64,000 nucleotides of DNA, from contig NZ_CP102250.1 in NCBI RefSeq assembly GCF_025144995.1, positions 1,798,001 through 1,862,000 on the forward strand, read 5' to 3'. Both the position numbers and the translations under genes were made by a program. This document shows, piece by piece, positions 1 to 9,646 of this stretch (the stretch's first letter is position 1; the number at the start of each line of letters is the position of its first letter). The notes below the pieces were generated by a model, which saw only the letters and a list, made by a program, of their open reading frames with translations, made no database searches and was not told the DNA's origin. This DNA is from Alistipes indistinctus YIT 12060. GTDB lineage: Bacteria; Bacteroidota; Bacteroidia; Bacteroidales; Rikenellaceae.

Positions 1-3000
1 GTACAAAATCGCCGGTGAACTGCTCCCGGGCGTGTTCCATGTTTCGGCCCGCGCCCTGGCTGCGCAGAGCCTTTCGATCTTCGGCGACCATCAGGACGTT
101 ATGGCAACCCGCCAGACGGGCTTTGCGATGCTGGCTACCAGCAGCGTGCAGGAGGTGATGGACCTGGCCGGACTGGCCCATATCCTGTCGATCAAATCCC
201 GCGTGCCGTTCATGCATTTCTTCGACGGTTTCCGTACGTCGCACGAGATCCAGAAGATCGAGCTGATCGACGACGAGGCACTCAAAGGATTGCTCGACCA
301 AAAGGCACTCGCCGAGTTCCGCCAGCGTGCGCTGAATCCCGAGCACCCCGTTACGCGCGGTACCGCCCAGAATCCCGACATCTATTTCCAGTCGCGTGAG
401 GCCGCCAACCGTTTCTACGATGCGATTCCCGACATGACCGCCGAGGCGATGGTCCAGATCAGCAAAATTACCGGCCGCGAGTACAAGCCGTTCGTTTACT
501 ATGGCGATCCCGATGCCGAGAATATCATCATCGCGATGGGTTCGGTGACCGAGACGATCAAGGAGACGGTCGATTACCTGCGTGCCAAAGGCGAGAAAGT
601 GGGCGTTATCACCGTACACCTGTACCGTCCCTTCTCGGCTAAATACCTGCTGAACGTGCTGCCGAAAAGCGTGAAACGTATCTGCGTGCTCGACCGCACG
701 AAGGAACCGGGCGCGAACGGCGATCCGCTGTACCTCGACGTGAAAGATATTTTCTACGGTCAGCCCGGCGCCCCGATGATTATCGGCGGTCGCTACGGCC
801 TCTCGTCGAAAGACACCACTCCGGCGCAAATGCTTGCCGTGTTCAACAACTTGAAAGCCAATGAACCGAAAAATCAGTTCACGGTCGGCATCGTCGATGA
901 TGTGACTTTCAAGTCGCTGCCTGTGGGCGAGGAGATCAGTCTGGCCAAACCGGGTACGTTCGAGGCGCTGTTCTTCGGATTGGGTGCTGACGGTACGGTG
1001 GGCGCAAACAAAAACTCGATCAAAATTATCGGCGGTTCGACCGATAAATATTGCCAGGCCTACTTCTCTTACGACTCAAAGAAATCAGGCGGTTACACTT
1101 CATCGCACCTGCGCTTCGGCGACAAACCGATCACGTCGCCTTACCTGGTCACTACCCCCGACTTCGTAGCCTGCCACGTACCTTCGTACGTCGATAAATA
1201 CGATGTGCTCAAAGGACTGAAAAAAGGCGGTTCGTTCCTGCTCAACAGCATCCACGATGCCGAGACGACCAAGGAGACGCTGCCCGACCACATGAAGAAA
1301 TACCTGGCCGAGAACCAGATCAACTTCTACATCATCAACGCGACGAAGATCGCGATGGACCTCGGACTGGGCAGCCGCACGAACACGATTATGCAGAGTG
1401 CCTTCTTCAAGATCGCGAACGTGATTCCGTTCGACAAAGCCGTCGAGGAGATGAAGAAAGCGATCTACAAGACTTACGGCAAAAAAGGCGAGGAGATCGT
1501 AAGCATGAACTACGCCGCTGTCGATAAGGGCGGTGCAGAAGTGCACAAGGTGGAAGTTCCTGCAGAATGGGCCGACATTACGGTCAAGGAGAACGGTGCC
1601 GCTGCCGACGATGTTCCCGAATTCATTTCGAAAGTCGTTCGTCCGATCAACGCCCTTAAGGGCGACGATCTGCCGGTGAGCGCATTCCTCGGCCGCGAAG
1701 ACGGTACGTGGGATGCCGGGACCGCTGCTTACGAGAAGCGTGGTATCGCCGTGAACGTTCCGCAGTGGTTGAGCGAGAACTGTATCCAGTGTAATCAGTG
1801 CGCCTATGTCTGCCCGCACGCTGTGATCCGTCCGTTCCTGCTGACCGACGAAGAGGTTGCCGCCGCTCCCGAGGGCATGACGACCCTGCAGGGTGTCGGT
1901 GCGACGAAGGCTTACAAGTTCCGGATCCAGATCAGCCCGCTGGACTGCACCGGCTGCAGCAACTGCGCCGATGTCTGTCCGGCTCCGACCAAGGCTCTGG
2001 TGATGAAGCCGCTCGAATCGCAGCTCGACCAGGAGAAATACTGGGATTACCTGACCAAACACGTGGGTTACAAGGATACCGTGGTCGACAAGACCAAGAC
2101 TGTGAAAAACAGCCAGTTCGCACAGCCGCTCTTCGAGTTCTCGGGTGCTTGTGCCGGTTGCGGCGAGACGCCTTACATCAAACTGATCACGCAGATGTTC
2201 GGAGACCGGATGATGGTTGCCAACGCTACGGGTTGTTCGTCGATCTACGGCGGTTCGGCACCTTCGACCCCTTACACGACCAACAGCAAGGGTCAGGGTC
2301 CGGCATGGGCCAATTCGCTGTTTGAGGACAATGCCGAGTTCGGCCTGGGTATGCACCTTGGTGTGGAGAAACTGCGCGAGCGCGTGGCCCTGAAGATGCA
2401 GGACGCCATCGCCAACTGCAGTTGCTGCTCGGCTGAGCTGAAGGCTGCGATGCAGGAGTGGATTGACGGCAAAGACAGCAGCGCGCTGAGTGCCGCAGCC
2501 AGCGAGAAACTCATTCCGATGATGGAGGCCTGCGGCTGCGATACCTGCAAGGAGATCCTCGAGTGGAAACAGTATTTCGTGAAAAAATCGCAGTGGATCA
2601 TCGGCGGCGACGGTTGGGGTTACGATATCGGATTCGGCGGCGTGGACCATGTGCTCGCTTCGGGTGCCGATGTCAACATCCTGATCCTCGACACCGAGGT
2701 TTATTCGAATACGGGCGGACAGTCGTCGAAGGCCACCCCGGTGGGCGCCATCGCGAAATTCGCCTCTTCGGGCAAGCGTATCCGCAAAAAGGATATGGGA
2801 GCCATTGCGATGACCTACGGTTACATTTATGTGGCGCAGGTTTCGATCGGAGCCAACCAGAACCAGTATTTCCAGGCGATCAAGGAGGCCGAGGCTTATC
2901 CCGGTCCGTCGCTGATCATCGCTTACGCACCGTGTATCAACCACGGCATCAAGGGCGGTATGACCCGCACTCAGACCGTCGGCAAAGAAGCTGTAGCCTG

Positions 3001-3277
3001 CGGTTACTGGCAGCTGTGGCGTTACAACCCGATGCTCGAAGAGCAGGGCAAGAATCCGTTCTCGCTCGACTCGAAAGAGCCGGATTGGAGTAAATTCCGC
3101 GAGTTTATCCTCAAGGAGGTGCGCTATTCGTCGCTGACCAAACTTTTCCCGGCCGAGGCCGATGAGTTGTTTGCCGCTGCGGAAGAGAACGCCCAATGGC
3201 GCTACAATACCTACAAGCGTTATGCTGCGATGAATTTTGCGGATGAAAAAGGGGAGCCGGTGCTTCCGAAACAATAG
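1..3277 (+). CDS. nifJ: Pyruvate:ferredoxin (flavodoxin) oxidoreductase, 5'-truncated by window edge
   Basis: Single-chain PFOR, which oxidatively decarboxylates pyruvate to acetyl-CoA, CO2 and reduced ferredoxin in anaerobic central metabolism. The reading frame is already open at base 2, so the start lies upstream; about 1090 residues are visible, against roughly 1180 for the family. Visible parts in order are the rest of the pyruvate-binding domains, two 4Fe-4S ferredoxin motifs (CIQCNQCAYVCP near 1780-1815 and CTGCSNCADVCP near 1948-1983), a CAGCGETPY cluster ligand region (about 2150) and the thiamine diphosphate site GGDGWGYDIGFGG (about 2600), followed by EVYSNTGGQSSK. The gene is followed directly by a strong terminator, so it probably ends its transcript. 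The family assignment is essentially certain; the N-terminus cannot be described. Confidence 0.97.
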   Translation, partial: YKIAGELLPGVFHVSARALAAQSLSIFGDHQDVMATRQTGFAMLATSSVQEVMDLAGLAHILSIKSRVPFMHFFDGFRTSHEIQKIELIDDEALKGLLDQKALAEFRQRALNPEHPVTRGTAQNPDIYFQSREAANRFYDAIPDMTAEAMVQISKITGREYKPFVYYGDPDAENIIIAMGSVTETIKETVDYLRAKGEKVGVITVHLYRPFSAKYLLNVLPKSVKRICVLDRTKEPGANGDPLYLDVKDIFYGQPGAPMIIGGRYGLSSKDTTPAQMLAVFNNLKANEPKNQFTVGIVDDVTFKSLPVGEEISLAKPGTFEALFFGLGADGTVGANKNSIKIIGGSTDKYCQAYFSYDSKKSGGYTSSHLRFGDKPITSPYLVTTPDFVACHVPSYVDKYDVLKGLKKGGSFLLNSIHDAETTKETLPDHMKKYLAENQINFYIINATKIAMDLGLGSRTNTIMQSAFFKIANVIPFDKAVEEMKKAIYKTYGKKGEEIVSMNYAAVDKGGAEVHKVEVPAEWADITVKENGAAADDVPEFISKVVRPINALKGDDLPVSAFLGREDGTWDAGTAAYEKRGIAVNVPQWLSENCIQCNQCAYVCPHAVIRPFLLTDEEVAAAPEGMTTLQGVGATKAYKFRIQISPLDCTGCSNCADVCPAPTKALVMKPLESQLDQEKYWDYLTKHVGYKDTVVDKTKTVKNSQFAQPLFEFSGACAGCGETPYIKLITQMFGDRMMVANATGCSSIYGGSAPSTPYTTNSKGQGPAWANSLFEDNAEFGLGMHLGVEKLRERVALKMQDAIANCSCCSAELKAAMQEWIDGKDSSALSAAASEKLIPMMEACGCDTCKEILEWKQYFVKKSQWIIGGDGWGYDIGFGGVDHVLASGADVNILILDTEVYSNTGGQSSKATPVGAIAKFASSGKRIRKKDMGAIAMTYGYIYVAQVSIGANQNQYFQAIKEAEAYPGPSLIIAYAPCINHGIKGGMTRTQTVGKEAVACGYWQLWRYNPMLEEQGKNPFSLDSKEPDWSKFREFILKEVRYSSLTKLFPAEADELFAAAEENAQWRYNTYKRYAAMNFADEKGEPVLPKQ

Positions 3278-3297
3278 TCCGCTGAGATAGCAAACGA

Positions 3298-3331
3298 CCG
3301 GGGCCGCATTGTAAAATGCGGCCCCGGTTTT
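3298..3331 (+). terminator. Rho-independent terminator after PFOR
   Basis: A 13-bp perfect GC-rich stem (3298-3310 with 3315-3327) around a GTAA loop, followed by a short T tract, 20 bases after the PFOR stop codon. Confidence 0.9.
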
Positions 3332-3544
3332 ATTATTTGTGGATTCCGCGACAGGATCGGAACCAAGGTGCGGTGTACTGACAGTTAATTAATACGAACG
3401 GGTTGAAGGATTATCGGATAGGATATAGGTAGATGGATATACGAATGATGAACTGAAGGTCCAGAAAATATCCGCATCCCGTATTTATCCGCAGAAGGGT
3501 TGCAGGGCCGGGAGCATTTTTCCGCACAGGAACGAGCCGGAGGA

Positions 3545-3844
3545 CTAGCGCTTCGTGGATGCCGCATCGCATGGCGACATACACGTACAGCAGTCGGCCG
3601 TTCCGTTCGTTTCCGGATTACAGACCACGCAACCGGTTTCGGTGGGATTTGTACCCTCGGATCGCTTGCTTTCTTCGCGCATAAATTCGCCCGCTGTGCA
3701 CCGGATGCCGCGTTGCCGCATGTGACGGTTCGTGCCGATCTCGGAGTCGATCGGGTGCCCCTTGAATATCTGTGTGAGCGACAATCCGAGTACGAACAAC
3801 GCCACCGCCCCGATGGCAATTACGAATATGATCCAATCAGTCAT
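3545..3844 (-). CDS. Small single-pass membrane protein with a cysteine-rich tail
   Basis: A 99-residue protein if started at MTDWI; an adjacent upstream ATG would add one residue. It has one hydrophobic N-terminal segment (about residues 4-26), a short basic stretch (FKGHPIDSEIGTNRHMRQRG), then a tail with cysteines in GCVVC and CCTCMSPCD patterns. One membrane anchor followed by paired cysteines suggests metal or Fe-S handling, and the layout loosely recalls the NqrM maturation factor, but I cannot assign it. It is divergent from trkA, with about 200 bp between them. No clear ribosome binding site is visible. Confidence 0.6.
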   Translation of the reverse strand: MTDWIIFVIAIGAVALFVLGLSLTQIFKGHPIDSEIGTNRHMRQRGIRCTAGEFMREESKRSEGTNPTETGCVVCNPETNGTADCCTCMSPCDAASTKR

Positions 3845-4043
3845 CATCGTTACGATTGCTTTGGAATTTATACCCCTTTTGGAAAGGGAATGATGCAAAG
3901 TCCGTACAAAATTATAAATTTGTAAAGATTTCCGGTTTTTTCTTTCCGGAACCCGGTCTCCGTCCGGTTGTTGGATGTTTCGGAAAACGCAAACGGACCG
4001 GAATTTGCGGAGAGTGGGACAATATTAATCTGAGATATCATTC

Positions 4044-5384
4044 ATGAGGATAGTCATATCGGGAGTAGGGGAGGTGGGAACCCACCTGGCGAAAATGCTC
4101 AGCGGCGCTTCGCACGATATTACCGTGATCGACGACGACCCGAAACGGATCGAAGAGGTCGCGGGAATGGCCGACGTAGTTACCATCGAGGGTGACTGCA
4201 CGACTTTTGCCGTACTGAAAAAAGCGTCGGTGCGCAAGGCCGATCTTTTCATCGCGGTGCGTCCCGAAGAGTCGATCAATATCATCTCGGCCGTGCTGGC
4301 CAAACAGCTTGGCGCCCGCAAGGCGATCGCGCGGATCGATAACAACGAATACCTCGAACCCAACAACAAGGAGATGTTCATCAACATGGGCATCGACTAC
4401 CTGTTCTATCCCGAGAAAGTGGCTGCGCGCGAGGTGATCAATCTGCTGGGGCACACCAGTACGACCGAATATGTCGATTTCTCCGGAGGGAAACTTTCGC
4501 TGGTCGTCTTCAAGCTCGACAGTTCTTCTCCGCTGATCGGGCGGACGCTTATCGAAGTGACGGCCGACCGGGAAGCACTGCCGTACCGTACCGTGGCCAT
4601 CTCCCGCGACGGCGATACGATTATTCCGCGCGGTAGCGACCAGTTCCAGGAGGGCGACACAGTCTATGTGATCGCTAACCAAAACGATGTCAAATCGCTG
4701 ATGGTCTTTTCGGGCAAGCCCAATATCAAGGTCAACAACATCATGATTCTCGGCGGCAGCCGGATCGGCGTGCGAATCGCTACCGAACTGCAGGACGAAG
4801 CGAACGTCAAACTGGTCGAATACAATCCGGATAAGGCCTACAAGCTGACCGAGACGCTCGAAAAAACGCTGATTATCAGTGATGACGGCCGCAATATCGA
4901 CTCGATGATCGAAGAGGGGTTGAGCAACATGGATGCTTTTGTCGCCGTGACGGGGCGTTCTGAGACGAATATCCTCGCTGCTATGGTGGCTAAGCGATTG
5001 GGAGTCAAGAAGGTAATTGCCGAAGTCGAGAACCTGAACTTCATCAACCTGGCCGAGAGCATGGGTATCGATACGATCATCAACAAAAAGCTGATTACGG
5101 CGAGCAACATCTTCCGCTTCACGATGAATACCGATGTACAGGCGATCAAGTGCCTGACCGGATGTGATGCCGAAGTGCTCGAATTCATTGCGAAACCCAA
5201 CTCCCCGGCGACGAAGGGACAGATCCGCGAATTGGATTTTCCGCACGATGCGGTGATCGGCGGGATTGTGCGCGGCGACCGCAGCTATATCGCTACCGGC
5301 AGCATGGAGATCAATGCATTCGACCGGGTGGTGGTATTCGCCCTGCCGTCCGCCATTGCCAGAATCGGCCGTTTTTTTAGTTAG
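4044..5384 (+). CDS. trkA: Trk potassium uptake regulatory subunit TrkA
   Basis: Cytosolic NAD-binding gating subunit of a Trk/Ktr potassium channel, 446 residues as usual for two-module TrkA. It shows two tandem RCK modules: an N-terminal Rossmann start (MRIVISGVGEVGTHLAKML) with acidic residue pair VIDDD, a TrkA-C region near 150-225, then a second Rossmann motif (IMILGGSRIGVRIA, about residue 233) and a second TrkA-C domain. The membrane partner TrkH/TrkG is not in the window, so the channel is encoded elsewhere. A TAAATTTG box at 3915-3922 could be its -7 element, without a matching -33. The GH3-family gene starts 78 bp downstream. Confidence 0.93.
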   Translation: MRIVISGVGEVGTHLAKMLSGASHDITVIDDDPKRIEEVAGMADVVTIEGDCTTFAVLKKASVRKADLFIAVRPEESINIISAVLAKQLGARKAIARIDNNEYLEPNNKEMFINMGIDYLFYPEKVAAREVINLLGHTSTTEYVDFSGGKLSLVVFKLDSSSPLIGRTLIEVTADREALPYRTVAISRDGDTIIPRGSDQFQEGDTVYVIANQNDVKSLMVFSGKPNIKVNNIMILGGSRIGVRIATELQDEANVKLVEYNPDKAYKLTETLEKTLIISDDGRNIDSMIEEGLSNMDAFVAVTGRSETNILAAMVAKRLGVKKVIAEVENLNFINLAESMGIDTIINKKLITASNIFRFTMNTDVQAIKCLTGCDAEVLEFIAKPNSPATKGQIRELDFPHDAVIGGIVRGDRSYIATGSMEINAFDRVVVFALPSAIARIGRFFS

Positions 5385-5462
5385 AGCGCTGAAAGAAATT
5401 CCGGATGCCGCCGGAGGAGAGTGCGTCTCTGTTGGTTTATAAATCAGAAAATAGCAAAGGAT

Positions 5463-6971
5463 ATGTCCCTGCTGACACAACTGGTCAATCTCTTTTTTTC
5501 GCAGCGGCGCGGCGAAATCGATTTTTTCATGCAGCATCCCGCCCGGGTGCAGCAGCAACAGCTCGAGCGGCTGCTTACCCAGGCCGGCGGTACCGTATTC
5601 GGCCGGGATCACGGTTTCGGTAAGATCCGGACTTCGGAGGCTTATGCCGCGGCTGTGCCGGTAGCCGACTACGACTCGTTCAGCGAATATATCGGGCGTA
5701 CGCGGACCGGCGAGCAGAATGTGCTGTGGCCTACCGAAATCAAATGGTTCGCAAAATCGTCGGGTACCACCTCGGCCAAAAGCAAGTTCATTCCGGTGAG
5801 CGACGAAGGGCTCAGCGGTTGCCACCTGCGCGGACCGATGGATGTTATTTGCTTTTTTGCAGGGCTCTATCCCAAAAGCGGGGTGTTCGGGGGACGCACG
5901 CTGACCCTCGGCGGCAGCCATCGTTTGGAGAGTACGGGCGGCCGGGCTCAGGAGGGAGACCTTTCGGCGATCCTGATCGAGAACACGCCCAAATGGGCCT
6001 CGTGGCGCCGTACGCCGCGCCCCGAAACGGCGCTGATTCCCGATTTCGAAGAGAAGGTGCAGGCGATTTGCCGCGAGGCGGTGCCGCAGCGGGTCACGTC
6101 GTTTGCCGGCGTACCGTCGTGGAACCTCGTGCTGATGAACCGAGTGCTCGAATATACCGGCAAACAGAACATTCTCGAAGTGTGGCCCGAAATGGAGCTC
6201 TTCGTGCACGGCGGCATGAATTTCAACCCTTACCGCGAACAATACCGCCGCATTTTCCCGTCCGACACGATGAAGTACATGGAGACCTACAACGCTTCCG
6301 AGGGCTTTTTCGCTATTCAGGACGATCCTTCTCGTGACGACATGCTGCTGATGCTCGACTATGGCGTCTACTACGAATTCCTGCCCGTTTCCGATCTGGG
6401 CGATCCGTCGAAGGCGGTACCGCTGGAAGGGGTGAAACAGGGTGTCAATTACGCGATGATTATTTCGACGAGCAACGGGTTGTGGCGCTACCAGATCGGC
6501 GATACGGTCGAATTTACGTCGCTCGCACCCTACAAAATCAAGATTACGGGTCGTACGAAGCATTTTATCAATGCGTTCGGCGAGGAGTTGATTATCGACA
6601 ATGCCGAAACGGCTTTGCAGGCCGCGTGCGCGGCGACCGGGGCGCTGGTCAGCGACTATACCGCCGGACCTATCTATATGGGGGATCGGAGCAAAGGTTC
6701 TCACCAATGGTTGATCGAGTTCAACCGTGCGCCGGAGGATATGGACCAATTCACGGACTGTTTGGACCGGGAGCTGCAACACGTCAATTCCGATTATGAG
6801 GCCAAACGTTTCCGCGATACGACCCTGATGCGTCCGACTGTTACGGTGCTTTCCGAGGGTGCTTTTTACCGCTGGATGAAGTCGCGGGGAAAGACCGGCG
6901 GACAGAACAAGGTGCCGCGCCTCTGTAACGACCGGACCTATATCGAGCAGTTGCTCGCGATAGAAAAATAG
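5463..6971 (+). CDS. GH3-family acyl-adenylating protein
   Basis: Member of the GH3 family (named after plant auxin-responsive proteins), adenylating enzymes of the ANL superfamily that join carboxylic acids to amino acids. I chose the start MSLLTQLVNLFF; the same frame is open 14 codons further up. Evidence is the N-terminal RRGEIDFFMQHP...QQQQLERLL segment, the nucleotide-binding loop KSSGTTSAKSKFIPVS (about 5750-5800), ETYNASEGFFAIQ and the C-terminal GLWRYQIGDTVEFTSLAPYKIKITGR region (quoted in part). The bacterial substrate is unknown. It follows trkA by 78 bp and may be co-transcribed, but no functional link is evident. Confidence 0.88.
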   Translation: MSLLTQLVNLFFSQRRGEIDFFMQHPARVQQQQLERLLTQAGGTVFGRDHGFGKIRTSEAYAAAVPVADYDSFSEYIGRTRTGEQNVLWPTEIKWFAKSSGTTSAKSKFIPVSDEGLSGCHLRGPMDVICFFAGLYPKSGVFGGRTLTLGGSHRLESTGGRAQEGDLSAILIENTPKWASWRRTPRPETALIPDFEEKVQAICREAVPQRVTSFAGVPSWNLVLMNRVLEYTGKQNILEVWPEMELFVHGGMNFNPYREQYRRIFPSDTMKYMETYNASEGFFAIQDDPSRDDMLLMLDYGVYYEFLPVSDLGDPSKAVPLEGVKQGVNYAMIISTSNGLWRYQIGDTVEFTSLAPYKIKITGRTKHFINAFGEELIIDNAETALQAACAATGALVSDYTAGPIYMGDRSKGSHQWLIEFNRAPEDMDQFTDCLDRELQHVNSDYEAKRFRDTTLMRPTVTVLSEGAFYRWMKSRGKTGGQNKVPRLCNDRTYIEQLLAIEK

Positions 6972-7183
6972 CCTGATAAGGATCATAGTAGTTCTGCCGT
7001 CGAAGGGTGAGGGGACTGTGTCGGGCCGCTTTTAGGCGTGGTTTATGGATCGGTGTTTGTCTGGTGTGGTAGCCCGAAGCGAGGGGATCACCTGCCAAGA
7101 TAAATTGCTGGGAAATGCAGGAATGTTATTCGTGCTGATTCCTGCCTCGATAAACGCAACCGAAGTAAAAGAACAAGATAACG

Positions 7184-8146
7184 ATGAAAAAAATAGTGGT
7201 TTTAGACGGCTATGCGATGAATCCGGGCGACCTGTCGTTCGACGGCATCGAGGCGTTGGGCGACTGTACGGTTTATGATTTTACGAAACCCGGCGAAGTG
7301 CTGGAGCGCGCCAAAGATGCCGAGATACTGTTGTCGAATAAGACGCGGCTGACGGCGGAGACGATAGCGGCGCTCCCGAAACTCGAATACATCGGCATCC
7401 TCGCCACCGGCTACAACAATGTCGACCTGGAGGCCGCCCGCAACCGCGGAATCGTCGTGGCGAACGTTCCCGCCTACAGTACCGCTTCGGTGGCGCAACT
7501 CGCCTTTGCACATATTCTGAACATCACGATGCAGGTGCAGTACCATTCCGAACAGGTACATGCCGGACGCTGGGTGCGCAACCGGGACTTTTGTTTCTGG
7601 GACAATACGCTTCTCGAACTTGCGGGCAAGACAATCGGGGTGGTAGGTTTCGGCCATACCGGAGCGGCGACTGCGGCCATTGCACTCGGTTTCGGGATGA
7701 AGGTGGCGGCCTATACTTCCAAACCTCAGTCGCAGCTTCCCGAAGGGGTGCGTTCCGTATCGCTCGACGAGCTGTTCCGGCAGAGCGATATCGTGAGCCT
7801 GCATTGTCCGCTGACGCCCGAAACGCGGGGAATGGTCAATGCGGCCCGCATCGCACAAATGAAACCGACGGCTATCCTGATCAATACCAGCCGCGGACCG
7901 GTGGTCGACGAGCAGGCGCTGGCCGATGCCCTTAATGCGGGGCGTATCTATGCCGCCGGGGTGGATGTACTTTCGTCCGAACCCCCGAAGCCGGACAATC
8001 CATTGCTGAGCGCGAAAAACTGCTGCATCACGCCGCACATGGCCTGGGCGACGAAAGAGGCCCGCCAGCGGCTGATGGCCGTCACGACCGATAACCTGCG
8101 CGCGTTTTTGGCAGGCCGTCCCGTCAACGATGTTACGCGCAGGTGA
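7184..8146 (+). CDS. D-2-hydroxyacid dehydrogenase (glycerate/hydroxypyruvate type)
   Basis: A 320-residue NAD(P)-dependent dehydrogenase that interconverts 2-oxo and D-2-hydroxy acids. It has a catalytic domain at both ends and a central Rossmann fold with GVVGFGHTGAATAAIA (about residue 148). The catalytic Arg (INTSRGPVVDE), Glu (DVLSSEPP) and His (ITPHMAWA) are all present. The sequence YNNVDLEAARNRGIVVANVPAYST matches the glycerate dehydrogenase/hydroxypyruvate reductase branch (HprA-like) better than lactate or phosphoglycerate dehydrogenases. The exact substrate cannot be read from sequence. It stands alone between two gaps of about 200 bp. Confidence 0.9.
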   Translation: MKKIVVLDGYAMNPGDLSFDGIEALGDCTVYDFTKPGEVLERAKDAEILLSNKTRLTAETIAALPKLEYIGILATGYNNVDLEAARNRGIVVANVPAYSTASVAQLAFAHILNITMQVQYHSEQVHAGRWVRNRDFCFWDNTLLELAGKTIGVVGFGHTGAATAAIALGFGMKVAAYTSKPQSQLPEGVRSVSLDELFRQSDIVSLHCPLTPETRGMVNAARIAQMKPTAILINTSRGPVVDEQALADALNAGRIYAAGVDVLSSEPPKPDNPLLSAKNCCITPHMAWATKEARQRLMAVTTDNLRAFLAGRPVNDVTRR

Positions 8147-8335
8147 TTTTACGGGGGTAGCCGCCTCGCGGTCCGGGGCGCCGGCAATCCGCAATGCCGT
8201 TGCCGTTTCACTCCCAACGGACCGCCGTCATGTTTTTGGGCCGACCCCCAGCCGGTTTTGCGTTTATACGCACCGAACGGAAACCGTACTTTTAAACTGA
8301 ACCATACCCAACCGATCCAATCTCAACTGACCGAA

Positions 8336-9523
8336 ATGGAGTCGCAGGAAAAACACACATTGAAATCCGTTGTCATACTCGGCCCGGCCTATCCTTTCCG
8401 GGGGGGGCTGGCGACCGTTAATCAGGCTTTGGCCCGCACATTTACCAAGATGGGCATTGCCTGCCGTATTTTTACCTTTACGACACAATATCCGTCGTTG
8501 CTGTTTCCCGGAACGACCCAGTTCAGCAGCGATTCCGCTCCCGAAGGAATCGATATCACGCGGGAGGTAAGCAGCGTTAATCCGCTGACGTGGATTCGCG
8601 CAGGGTGGAGGCTCCGCCGCGCAAAGCCCGATGCGGTGATCGTCCGCTACTGGATTCCGGTGATGGCTCCCGCTTTCGGTACGGTCTGCCGCATCGCACG
8701 GCGAGGCGGCGTGCGTACGATCGCCCTGTTGGACAATGTGATCCCACATGAAAAACGGCCGTTCGACAAATGGCTGACCCGCTATTTCCTGGGGTCGATC
8801 GATGGGTTTGTCTATATGTCCGAACAGGTGCACAGCGACTTGCGGCTCTTCACGAAGACGAAGCCGGCTGTTTTCTCTCCGCATCCGATGCTGGACGGTT
8901 ACGGCGAGCCGTTGCCGCGCGGGGAAGCCTGTGCTGCCCTGGGACTCGACCCGGCATTGCGCTACACGATGTTTTTCGGTTATATCCGGGACTACAAAGG
9001 GCTCGACCTGTTGCTCGACGCGTGGGGCATGTTGAAACGTGAGGGCAAACTCGAAGGACACAAATTGATCGTGGCGGGTGAATATTACAGCGGTAAGGAG
9101 CGTTATGCCGAACAGATCGACGCTCTCGGGATCCGCGGCGATCTGGTGTTGATGGACCGTTATATCTCCGACGGTGATGTGGCGAAGCTCTTTTCCGCCG
9201 CCGATCTGGTGGTGCAGCCGTACCGCCACGCGACGCAGAGCGGCGTGACCCAAATCGCCTACTGGTTCGACGTGCCGATGGTGGTGACCGGGGTGGGAGG
9301 CTTGCGGGAGCTTGTTCCCGACGGTAAGGTCGGTTACGTGACCGAACCCGATGCGGCGGCGATTGCGGCGGAAATCGATCGGTTTTACCGGGAAGGGAAA
9401 GCGGCGGAGTTCCGTGCCAATATTCTCCGGTTCCGCGAACGGTTCACCTGGGAGCGGATGATCGGAAACTTTCGCAGTTTGTATGACCGGATAGCGGGAA
9501 CGCAACCGGGACAAAAGCGTTAA
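8336..9523 (+). CDS. Glycosyltransferase, GT-B fold, family 4-like
   Basis: A 395-residue sugar transferase, probably cytoplasmic and using a nucleotide-sugar donor. The start was set at MESQEKHTLKSVV, since the codons above it look non-coding. The N-terminal lobe opens with VVILGPAYPFRGGLA, a glycine-rich acceptor-lobe signature. The C-terminal lobe has FFGYIRDYKGLDLLLDA, LIVAGEYY and the donor-site region ADLVVQPYRHATQSGV followed by VPMVVTGVGGLRELV. No other polysaccharide genes surround it, so the acceptor is unknown. Confidence 0.88.
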   Translation: MESQEKHTLKSVVILGPAYPFRGGLATVNQALARTFTKMGIACRIFTFTTQYPSLLFPGTTQFSSDSAPEGIDITREVSSVNPLTWIRAGWRLRRAKPDAVIVRYWIPVMAPAFGTVCRIARRGGVRTIALLDNVIPHEKRPFDKWLTRYFLGSIDGFVYMSEQVHSDLRLFTKTKPAVFSPHPMLDGYGEPLPRGEACAALGLDPALRYTMFFGYIRDYKGLDLLLDAWGMLKREGKLEGHKLIVAGEYYSGKERYAEQIDALGIRGDLVLMDRYISDGDVAKLFSAADLVVQPYRHATQSGVTQIAYWFDVPMVVTGVGGLRELVPDGKVGYVTEPDAAAIAAEIDRFYREGKAAEFRANILRFRERFTWERMIGNFRSLYDRIAGTQPGQKR

Positions 9524-9568
9524 AAGGCTTGCCGTGGTGTTGAAATAGGGATTCCGCGGAAAAAATAT

Positions 9569-9576
9569 TATTTTTG
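9569..9576 (+). promoter_or_regulatory. Candidate -7 element for the deoxynucleoside kinase
   Basis: TATTTTTG fits the Bacteroidota -7 consensus TAnnTTTG and lies about 70 bp before the kinase start. The nearest upstream TTG is 26 bp away, longer than usual, so support is partial. Confidence 0.35.
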
Positions 9577-9646
9577 TTGAGGACCGGGCTGTGACCGGCC
9601 GTAACCGTCGTAAAAAAGCGTCGGATAAAGCGTAAAGATTCAGATC

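Noticed and set aside
1100-3274. 724-codon open frame antisense to PFOR
   Set aside because: The codons mirror the strong GC bias of the plus-strand gene, which has all PFOR motifs; the antisense product has no recognisable domain.
4038-6986. 982-codon open frame antisense to trkA and the GH3-family gene
   Set aside because: It spans two well-supported genes and their gap. It is long only because stop codons are rare opposite GC-rich codons, and its product is a low-complexity Arg/His-rich sequence.
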